Shown here: positions 52,201-58,734 of the stretch, one piece after another
Layout: each line of letters opens with the position of its first letter
Numbering within the stretch: position 1 is the stretch's first letter
Origin: Gimesia chilikensis
GTDB taxonomy: Bacteria > Planctomycetota > Planctomycetia > Planctomycetales > Planctomycetaceae
Direction of reading: 5' to 3'
Assembly: GCF_007744075.1 (NCBI RefSeq)
Contig: NZ_CP036266.1
Span: 1,915,655-1,979,654, forward strand
DNA: 64,000 nucleotides
Position numbers and translations under genes: made by a program
The notes under the pieces: generated by a model
What the model saw: the letters and a program-made list of their open reading frames with translations, nothing else
What the model was told of the DNA's origin: nothing
The model's database searches: none

Positions 52201-54407
52201 GGATTCCCAAAGAGATGCAGGAAAAGCTGGACCTGCGCGCCGGAAAGGAACAGGGGCGGATTTACCGGATCGTTCCAGATAAGGCATCCGTACGAACGGT
52301 ACCCCGTCTCGATCAGCTTTCCCCCTCAGATCTGGTTCAGCAACTGGAAAGCCCGAATGGGACACTGCGTGATATGGTGCAGCAGTTAATCGTGACACGC
52401 GGCGACAAGTCTGTTGTCCCAGATCTGAAGCAGATGGTTAAGCAGGGCAAATCGCCGGCTGCTCGTCTGCATGCACTTTGTACGCTCGATGGACTGGACG
52501 CGATCACCGACGATGTTCTCCTGGTGACTTTGGCTGACAAACATCCTGGAGTCCGCCGCCATGCGATTCGACTCAGCGAGCCATTTCTGAATGAGTCACC
52601 TGAACTGGGTGATCGACTGCTGGCATTGGTCGGGGATACTGATCCGCAGGTTCAGATGCAGTTGGCTTACACACTCGGAGAATGGAATTCTCCCAAGGCG
52701 GGATCGGCCCTGGCCCGTCTGGCTATGGCACATGATCAGGATATTTTTCTGCGGACAGCGATCTTGAGTTCCGTAGGACCACATCTGGATTCCTTTACCG
52801 CCTTTCTGTTTGAAGAATTGCAGGGGAAGCAGCCACCGTTACAGATTCTGAATTCCCTGGTACTTATGGCGATCTCTGCAGATCAGCAGGATGTGCTCGC
52901 AAATATCTACGAGCGAGTCGCACAGTCAGAGAAAAAACAACCTTGGCAGGCCTGGCAGTTCGAGGTGGTGGCAACGTTGTTGCAGTCCCTCGCTCGTAAA
53001 AATCAGAGCCTGCCCCAATATGCAGGGAAAGCCAGCCCCCGACTGCAGAAAATACTGGAAGAACTCAAGCCACTGTTTCAAGAGGCACGGACGATCGCCG
53101 CTGATGAAACAGCAACAGTCAGCTTACGCAGGCAGGTCCTGCCACTACTTGGACATGGTTTTGCGCAGCGGGATGAAGATCTGGTGCTGTTGTCTGAGAT
53201 GTTATCTCCTCGAAATCCGCGGATCATACAGAGTGCCGCTGTGGCAGCGCTCTCACAACGAGGCAATTCGCAGACAACAGAACTTATGCTGGCACGTTGG
53301 AAAAACTATGGCCCGGGTTTACGCTCTGAAGTGTTGAGCTCCCTGCTAAGTCACAAGGCAGGAGTGCAGTCTGTTCTGGAAGGATTGAAAGACAAAACAA
53401 TCTCTGCAGCGGACATCGATGCTTCGAGTCGACAACTGTTGCTGAATAACAAGGATCAGAAAATACGACAACAGGCTGAGAAGCTGCTGGCTGCTTCACT
53501 TGATTCTAATCGTGCCAGGGTCGTCAAAGAGCACGCTGAGGTAGTCGCACTGACTGGAAAAACTGAAGCGGGGCATCAGGTGTTTGTGAAACGCTGTGCT
53601 GTCTGTCACCAGCTCAACAATGAGGGTAAACCAATCGGTCCTGATCTGACAGCCCTGACAGACAAATCGCCTCAGGCCCTGCTGACGGCGATTCTGGATC
53701 CGAATCGTGCCGTGGAGAATAAATACATCAGTTATCTGGCTGTAACCGAAGACGGACTGACATTTAATGGTTTGCTGGCGTCCGAGAGTGGCGAGAGCAT
53801 TACGCTTGTGCAAAGTGATGGCAAGACGAAGACGCTGCTCCGTACCGATCTGGAAGAGCTGATCAGTACCGGAAAGTCACTGATGCCCGAGGGGCTGGAA
53901 AAGGATATGACGCCTCAGAATCTCGCGGATGTGATCGCATATTTGAATTCAACAAAATTACCCAGAAAAACATTTCCGGGTAACGAACCGGCTGTCGTTG
54001 TCGCGGAAGCATTGCGCGGCGACTACTTTTTGATCCCTCAGCTGGCAGAAATCTATGGCTCCTCTCTTACATTTGAGAGCAAGTATAAGAATCTCGGATA
54101 CTGGCAGAGTGAGAATGACCGGGCAATCTGGACGCTGGATGTCCCTCAGGCAGGCCGGTATGATGTCTACCTTGAATTTGCCTGCCCCCCCGGGACGGCC
54201 GGTAATCGTCTCCTTTTGGAAACAGGGGAAGAACAACTGTTCTGGACTGTGCCCTCCACGGGGACCTGGGATGTCTACCAGAACCGCAGAATTGGCACCA
54301 TTACTCTCCCCGCCGGAAAGCCTCGACTGACGGTTCAGAGTCAGGGCAAAATCAACAGTGCCTTACTCGACCTGAAAACGGTCCGTCTGCGTGTCTCCAG
54401 CAGGTAA
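49212..54407 (+). CDS. Giant fusion: polysaccharide deacetylase-like, FG-GAP, PVC dehydrogenase, HEAT, cytochrome c, C-terminal beta-sandwich
   Basis: 1731 residues with an N-terminal signal (GSLVWSLLLVLPGLLIDCRIARSA). Domains in order: a NodB-like polysaccharide deacetylase at about 75-330 with Asp87-Asp88 (LAIDDMRD), His142/His146 (HTYDH) and YRMP at 181-184, i.e. the family's Asp-His-His metal ligands; FG-GAP/VCBS-type calcium-binding segments at about 375-600 (LDLNADGFMDV, LRDLNHDGQCEL, VDINEDGFEDM); the PVC dehydrogenase propeller from about 650 (FHVELVASEPLVKDPVAFDW); HEAT-like helices about 1050-1440; cytochrome c with CAVCH at 1462-1466; a CBM-like sandwich from about 1590. Probably an envelope enzyme acting on acetylated glycans. 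Regulated, by inference, by the divergent GntR protein. Confidence 0.8.
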   Translation: MPSAARLQAASRIRGSLVWSLLLVLPGLLIDCRIARSAEKQATQTGNRLVYLDQDDPYYVSLNFPKLTTPQWYGDKEVKAVCVLAIDDMRDVQKYETYLRPILERLKEINGRAGVSIMTCRVDPKDPHLQKWIQEGVSIDVHTYDHPCPLLKDRDFEKAKGTVERCIDLLNQIPNSQPVAYRMPCCDSLNTVSPRFFTEIFNQTTPEGNFLQIDTSVFQVFSNQDPDLPKELVTDPNGQGRIEKYVPTDRGFVNTIFNYPYPYPISRLCWEFSCVTPSDWSAQYRQKPFNPLTVRDWTAVLDATVVKEGTFNLVFHPHGWISNEQIIKLIDHAVQKHGSAVRFLSFQEVLERMNRHLLAGQPLRNQQGADNGVRLLDLNADGFMDVVIGNAQVQKTRIWNPVQQTWSETGFPTRLVAAPDAKGNQAIRGRFGVLNEQVILLTLTPEVSAAWKFDGKTWQPASELLAGLPEGQDALFTLKAGQDQGLRLRDLNHDGQCELLVSNPKQNAIYTWSQKDTCWKKLPWSLPDSASIADEQGRDAGLRFVDINEDGFEDMLFSNENHASLYLFASLKSGWKKVFDEDRADDGGPVPMISRKGTNNGAWFHSKHLWVQNEDTAKMKHLVAGKSFAELLDEQGPQPKDPDAALKTIQVKPGFHVELVASEPLVKDPVAFDWGPDGKLWVAEMADYPLGLNETGTFDGRIRFLEDTDGDGKYDRSTVFLEGVGYPTGVMAWRKGAIITTAPEVFYAEDTDGDGKADHRESLVTGFAEGNQQHRVNGLRWGLDNWVYLANGDSGGDLLSVKTGEKLKFGRRDLRIKPDTGQMDPQSGQTQFGRERDDWGNWFGSNNSNPAFHYALADHYLRRNKNLIAPDAKVQVSVRPGAATIFPVSRTQVRFNDFNKVNRITSACGLCFYRDDLLGGEFTGNSFICEPVHNLVHREIVKPKGTTFTSQRAQSEQDSEFLASTDNWFRPVMARTGPDGALWVADMYRHVIEHPQWIPKEMQEKLDLRAGKEQGRIYRIVPDKASVRTVPRLDQLSPSDLVQQLESPNGTLRDMVQQLIVTRGDKSVVPDLKQMVKQGKSPAARLHALCTLDGLDAITDDVLLVTLADKHPGVRRHAIRLSEPFLNESPELGDRLLALVGDTDPQVQMQLAYTLGEWNSPKAGSALARLAMAHDQDIFLRTAILSSVGPHLDSFTAFLFEELQGKQPPLQILNSLVLMAISADQQDVLANIYERVAQSEKKQPWQAWQFEVVATLLQSLARKNQSLPQYAGKASPRLQKILEELKPLFQEARTIAADETATVSLRRQVLPLLGHGFAQRDEDLVLLSEMLSPRNPRIIQSAAVAALSQRGNSQTTELMLARWKNYGPGLRSEVLSSLLSHKAGVQSVLEGLKDKTISAADIDASSRQLLLNNKDQKIRQQAEKLLAASLDSNRARVVKEHAEVVALTGKTEAGHQVFVKRCAVCHQLNNEGKPIGPDLTALTDKSPQALLTAILDPNRAVENKYISYLAVTEDGLTFNGLLASESGESITLVQSDGKTKTLLRTDLEELISTGKSLMPEGLEKDMTPQNLADVIAYLNSTKLPRKTFPGNEPAVVVAEALRGDYFLIPQLAEIYGSSLTFESKYKNLGYWQSENDRAIWTLDVPQAGRYDVYLEFACPPGTAGNRLLLETGEEQLFWTVPSTGTWDVYQNRRIGTITLPAGKPRLTVQSQGKINSALLDLKTVRLRVSSR

Positions 54408-54530
54408 TCGGTTGCTGATCCCGATTACTGAATGGCTCGCTGAAGTTCGAAGTATGTTGCGATCGCAGTGGTTATACCGAATCTACCCTCGCCATATTTA
54501 CACGCTGACAGAGCCCGGAAATACGATTTA

Positions 54531-54644
54531 ATTCACAAAAACTCAGTGAAAAACAGATAGCATCTCCAACATTCTGCCGTTATTGGGGGTAGAAAAGAGG
54601 TGCTGAGACTGCACATTCCTTCGGGCCACTGAGTTTTCGTGAAT
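54531..54644. repeat. Long inverted repeat in the gap before the receptor kinase
   Basis: An 18-base arm at 54531-54548 (ATTCACAAAAACTCAGTG) is the reverse complement of 54627-54644 with one mismatch; 78 bases separate the arms. It could be a hairpin that ends the giant gene's transcript or a small mobile-element-like unit with 18-base terminal repeats; no target duplication is apparent. The remaining gap to 54839 is AT-rich with no gene. Confidence 0.65.
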
Positions 54645-54839
54645 AATCATCTGAGAATAAAAAAAATCGATTGCGTAATTTTTTTTTATGAACGATGATT
54701 CTGTATATCTATCAATACCTCCTTGATATTCGATGATCCTGATCTGATCAAAAGAATATGTCGGGTGGCGGGCACCCCGTGGGGTTACTTTTAGCCGTAA
54801 CCAAATGATTGAGGCTTATGGTCTCAGGAAATTAGAACC

Positions 54840-57218
54840 GTGTCGGACGAAGGTTTTAAAGATCCCCTGGATGGTGAAGAAACTGTGGACGAATTTCCTC
54901 CGGTCAATGTAGATGAAGAAGAAACTGTCGATCAGTTTCCCCCCATTGATTTCAAGGAAATCGACAAGACCGTCATCGGTGTCGACAGTGCTGCCAGCAA
55001 ATCTGCTCAGCAGATGGGAGGCCCCTCCGCAGAGAAAGCTGCTGCCTGGATTGGCAGGAAACTGGGAAAATATGAAATTACCGGTCTCCTGGGGCAGGGC
55101 GGTATGGGGGTCGTCTATCGTGCTTACGATGATACCATCGGCCGCGAAGTCGCCATCAAGCTTCTGCCGGCTGAATTAGCCTCCGATAAAAATATGCTGG
55201 AAAGGTTTCTGGCGGAAGCCCGGGCTGCCGGCCGTTTGACGCATCCTCATATTGTCTCGATTCACGATATCGGCCAGGAAGGGGATGTCCATTATATCGT
55301 CATGGAACTGATGACCGGTGGCAGCACCGACGATCATCTGGAGACTATCGGCCCCTATTCACCCCTTCAGGCAACACGCATTATTGCTGATGCCTGTGAA
55401 GGATTGATGGTCGCTCACACTTCAGGGCTGGTACACCGGGACATCAAACCCGGGAACCTCTTGCAGTCCCGACATGGCACGATCAAGGTCGCTGACTTTG
55501 GTCTGGCGAAACGGGTCGTTCAGCAGTCACTTCAGCTGACTCAAGACGGGCAACTCATCGGGACGCCTTACTTCATGAGCCCTGAACAGTGTGAGTCTAA
55601 ACCCGTTGATTTACGCAGTGATATCTATTCCCTGGGCGCAACATACTACACTCTACTGACGGGCGATCATCCCTATGAAGACGCGGGCAGCATCGTACAG
55701 ATTATGTATGCTCACTGTCATGCCGATCTGCTGGATCCTCGGAATGTCAACGCACAGATCCCGGACAAATGTGCCGCCATCGTGCAGAAATCCATGGCGA
55801 AGAAACCGGAAGATCGCTATCAGTCCGCCCAGGAGATGCTGGTCGATCTGAAAGCGATAACGGCCAATTCCGAGAAGTACGGCGATACCACAGTGCTCAG
55901 CCAGGAAGAACTGGACCGGGCACATGCAAAACCCCAGGAGTCTGGTGGCTGGCGGAAAAACGTATTCAATGGTGTCGTGTTCCTGGTGACCTTTTTACTT
56001 TTGACACTGGTTCCCTGGTATTTCTGGAATGGAAATCAAAATCAGGAAGCGGGAAAATCGGTAGCACCCCAGGCGAATGCTGGACCTTCCGGACAGGGAG
56101 TTACAGCAGAAAAAATCCTACTGGGAACCTCGACGGCTATGACCGGAGCCAACAAGGAACTGGGCAATAACATGGTCATGGGGATGCAGGCCTGTTTCAA
56201 GCGAGTTAATGAAGAAGGAGGCATTGGGGGGCGTCAGATTGAACTCGTGGTCAAAGACGACGGGTATGAACCCGATCAGGCCCTCGCAAACATGCAGCAC
56301 TTGTTTGAAGAAGATCAGATTTTCGCGGTAGTCGGAAATGTGGGGACTCCTACAGCGAAAGCTTCGGTCCCGTATGCGAATGAGCATCAGCATCTGTTCT
56401 TCGCTCCATTTACCGGCGCTCAGGCCCTCCGCCGCGATCCACCTGATCGTTATGTATTTAATCTGCGGGCCAGTTATGCTGACGAAACAGCGGCCATGGT
56501 GCATTACTTTGTTGAGAAACAGCGCATTGCTCCAGATAAGATCGCAGTCTTTGCACAGAATGATTCATTCGGCGATGATGGCTTCGCCGGCGTAGCCAAG
56601 GCACTGGAGAAGTATAAGATCCAGCCGGAAAATATTTTTCGCGTAGGCTATGACCGGAATACTACTCAAATCACCGATGCGGTCGAGCAGATCGTCCAGA
56701 ATCAGAACCGGGTTGAGGCCCTGATTATGGTAGCGACATTCAAGCCAGCCGCACTGATGGTTCAGCAGATCAAAGATCGCAAGCTGAAGATTCAGACTGC
56801 AGCTGTCTCATTCGTCGGAAGTGAACTGCTGGCCCAACAGTTCAAGGAAATGGGGGCTAAATACGCAGAGGGCGTAATCGTCACTCAGGTTGTACCCTAT
56901 TATCTTTCGAGCGCAACCGGGGTCTTACGCTATCGCGATTCTCTAAAAAAATATTACCCGCTTTCTAAACCAGGATTCGTATCTCTAGAGGGGTATCTGG
57001 CCGCTGAATGTCTGGTTGAAGGTCTGAAAAAACTACAGGCGTCAGGGAAGGCGGTCACGACGGAGAATCTGATTGACGCTCTGGAGCAGATCAAGAATCT
57101 GGATCTGGGGATTGGGCCGATAATCAATTTCGGTCCCTCGCGTCATCAGGCTTCAGATCGGGTCTGGGGGACAGTCCTCGGAAAAGACGCTCGCTATCAG
57201 GAGCTGGAACTGGAATAG
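54840..57218 (+). CDS. Ser/Thr protein kinase fused to an extracytoplasmic ABC-type amino-acid-binding domain
   Basis: 792 residues from a GTG with AGGAA ten bases upstream. Residues 10-40 hold an acidic double repeat (EETVDEFPP, EETVDQFPP). The kinase domain at about 78-340 is intact: GQGGMG at 85-90, Lys107, HRDIKPGN at 199-206, DFG at 219-221, GTPYFMSPEQ. One membrane span at about 375-396 follows. Residues 425-790 are a leucine/amide-type periplasmic binding protein (Peripla_BP_6): ILLGTSTAMTG, GGIGGRQIELVVKDDGYEP, VGNVGTPTAKA, ALIMVATFKPAALMVQQIKD. Topology predicts a cytoplasmic kinase and an outside ligand sensor in one chain. It carries no signal peptide and no transporter genes lie nearby. 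The ligand is unknown. Confidence 0.9.
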   Translation: MSDEGFKDPLDGEETVDEFPPVNVDEEETVDQFPPIDFKEIDKTVIGVDSAASKSAQQMGGPSAEKAAAWIGRKLGKYEITGLLGQGGMGVVYRAYDDTIGREVAIKLLPAELASDKNMLERFLAEARAAGRLTHPHIVSIHDIGQEGDVHYIVMELMTGGSTDDHLETIGPYSPLQATRIIADACEGLMVAHTSGLVHRDIKPGNLLQSRHGTIKVADFGLAKRVVQQSLQLTQDGQLIGTPYFMSPEQCESKPVDLRSDIYSLGATYYTLLTGDHPYEDAGSIVQIMYAHCHADLLDPRNVNAQIPDKCAAIVQKSMAKKPEDRYQSAQEMLVDLKAITANSEKYGDTTVLSQEELDRAHAKPQESGGWRKNVFNGVVFLVTFLLLTLVPWYFWNGNQNQEAGKSVAPQANAGPSGQGVTAEKILLGTSTAMTGANKELGNNMVMGMQACFKRVNEEGGIGGRQIELVVKDDGYEPDQALANMQHLFEEDQIFAVVGNVGTPTAKASVPYANEHQHLFFAPFTGAQALRRDPPDRYVFNLRASYADETAAMVHYFVEKQRIAPDKIAVFAQNDSFGDDGFAGVAKALEKYKIQPENIFRVGYDRNTTQITDAVEQIVQNQNRVEALIMVATFKPAALMVQQIKDRKLKIQTAAVSFVGSELLAQQFKEMGAKYAEGVIVTQVVPYYLSSATGVLRYRDSLKKYYPLSKPGFVSLEGYLAAECLVEGLKKLQASGKAVTTENLIDALEQIKNLDLGIGPIINFGPSRHQASDRVWGTVLGKDARYQELELE

Positions 57219-57316
57219 GCTTCCCGCCGCTGGTTCGGGCGAATGACAAGACTGCGAGAAATCTCTGTTTTTCAGTAGTTCTGCTTCCTCTCAGAGCGTT
57301 ATAACCTCTACGGGCC

Positions 57317-57359
57317 CACTTATGATCTTGTTTCCTCCCTCACTTGTATGTCATAAGTG
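57317..57359. promoter_or_regulatory. Inverted repeat between the receptor kinase and the pseudokinase
   Basis: CACTTATGA (57317-57325) is the exact reverse complement of TCATAAGTG (57351-57359), 25 bases apart, in the 285 bp gap between two plus-strand genes. Possible operator or hairpin; no T-run follows. Confidence 0.4.
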
Positions 57360-57503
57360 ACCTGCCAGAAAGCAGATAAGCCATTTCAATGTCTTAGCTA
57401 TGGCTGAATCTGTGCCCCACAGTCTCATTCTTTGAATACCCGTATCATGGGCCGATTTGAATCGAGACTAAAAAGCGACTCCGGACGCTCGTGAAGGTTC
57501 ATC

Positions 57504-58727
57504 ATGAATACTGAGCTATTAACGCAAAGAATCGGCACTGCTGGGACTGATTCGGGATACTGTACGCTTGAGGAACTGGCGACTCAATTTGTGGATGAAT
57601 ATCGTCGCTGGCTGAATCCCTCCATTGATGACTATGCCGATAGCTATCCGGAATATGCTACAGAAATCCGAGAGAGTTTTCCTGTTCTGATTGCGATGGA
57701 AGAGTGGAAGGGGAATCAGGAAATCGACTGTCTCAAACAGCAGTCTGCTGATTGTCTGAAGCTGAGGCAGCTGGGAAATTGTCAGTTGATTCGCGAAATG
57801 AGTCGCAGTCGCACCGCCCTGTTTTTCGAGGCAGTGCAGGGAGCACAACGACGACCGGTGGCTGTGAAGTTGATGCCCTGGAAATCGGAATTGACGCCAC
57901 GCTGGCGGGACCGGTTCAAACGGGAAGCCCATCTTACATTTCGCTTGCAGCACAAAAACATTATAACCATCTACAGTACTGGAGAAGACCAGGGGTATTC
58001 GTACGCTGTACTGCAGCAGGTACAGGGAGTTGGTCTCAATCAGGTAATCGCCTGTCTCTCTGGTTCTGCGTTGTCATTAACGGGGGACCGAGATGAATCA
58101 CAGCAAAACATAAAACAGATACAGGCTGTGACACATGCATTAGAGCGTGATCGCTGGCGGATGTCGGCGTTGATCGCACTTCAGTTATCTAATGCATTAC
58201 GCTACGCTCACAATCATGGGGTATTGCACAATGATTTTCGCCCGGAGAATGTTCTGGTGAATGCGGACTGGGACTGTTGGTTGACCGGGTTCGCCCTCCC
58301 TCAGTTTGCAGAAGGGGCATTGAAACAACAGCAGACTCTGACCTTACGCAATCAGTCTCCTGATCGCTTAAATGGCGTAGTCAGCGAGCAGAGTGATTTG
58401 TATTCTCTGGGAATGACTCTTTATGAATTAGTGACAGGTATCCCGGCTTTTACTGCCCGAAGCAGCAGTGAGTTGATTGAACTCATCATGCATTCGGAAC
58501 CTGCAAGACCCAGTGAACTGGTAAAAGATATTCCGACGGATTTTGAAAACATCATCTTGAACTGTATCTCCCCTGTAGGCCAGCGGTATCAGTCAGCAGA
58601 CGAGTTAAGTATTGATCTGGTACGTTTTCTCAATGGGAAAAGCGTGCGGCGTCGCTTGAGTCGACGGTCCGCTGTGTGGGGGAAATGGTCCCGCTTCTGG
58701 GGTAAGTCAAAGAATTCGTCAGGTTAG
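57504..58727 (+). CDS. Predicted pseudokinase related to the neighbouring Ser/Thr kinase
   Basis: 407 residues. It aligns by eye with the N-terminal part of the kinase at 58735-61671: the same helical leader (LEELATQFVDEYRR versus LEQLAEEFISRIRL; YPEYATEIRESFP versus YPELSAEIEEFFP) and then a kinase fold. Catalytic parts are degraded: the glycine loop GRGGMG has become SRSRTA, HRD is HND (242-244), DFG is GFA (262-264) and APE is SPD. Only the ATP-site lysine (Lys122 in VAVKLMP) and the catalytic-loop Asp/Asn remain. There is no TPR region or membrane span. The frame is intact and starts well, so it is a conserved protein rather than debris; a scaffold or allosteric partner is likely. Confidence 0.82.
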   Translation: MNTELLTQRIGTAGTDSGYCTLEELATQFVDEYRRWLNPSIDDYADSYPEYATEIRESFPVLIAMEEWKGNQEIDCLKQQSADCLKLRQLGNCQLIREMSRSRTALFFEAVQGAQRRPVAVKLMPWKSELTPRWRDRFKREAHLTFRLQHKNIITIYSTGEDQGYSYAVLQQVQGVGLNQVIACLSGSALSLTGDRDESQQNIKQIQAVTHALERDRWRMSALIALQLSNALRYAHNHGVLHNDFRPENVLVNADWDCWLTGFALPQFAEGALKQQQTLTLRNQSPDRLNGVVSEQSDLYSLGMTLYELVTGIPAFTARSSSELIELIMHSEPARPSELVKDIPTDFENIILNCISPVGQRYQSADELSIDLVRFLNGKSVRRRLSRRSAVWGKWSRFWGKSKNSSG

Positions 58728-58734
58728 CAAAGTT

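Noticed and set aside
54408-54839. tRNA or riboswitch in the gap before the receptor kinase
   Set aside because: No cloverleaf or TpsiC-like sequence was found; only the long inverted repeat stands out.
54840-57218. Separate kinase and binding-protein genes merged by a frameshift
   Set aside because: The frame is continuous, with a sensible membrane span and linker between the two parts, so it reads as a true fusion.
57504-58727. Pseudogene call for the degenerate kinase
   Set aside because: The frame is intact over 407 codons and only catalytic motifs are changed, which fits a pseudokinase rather than gene decay.
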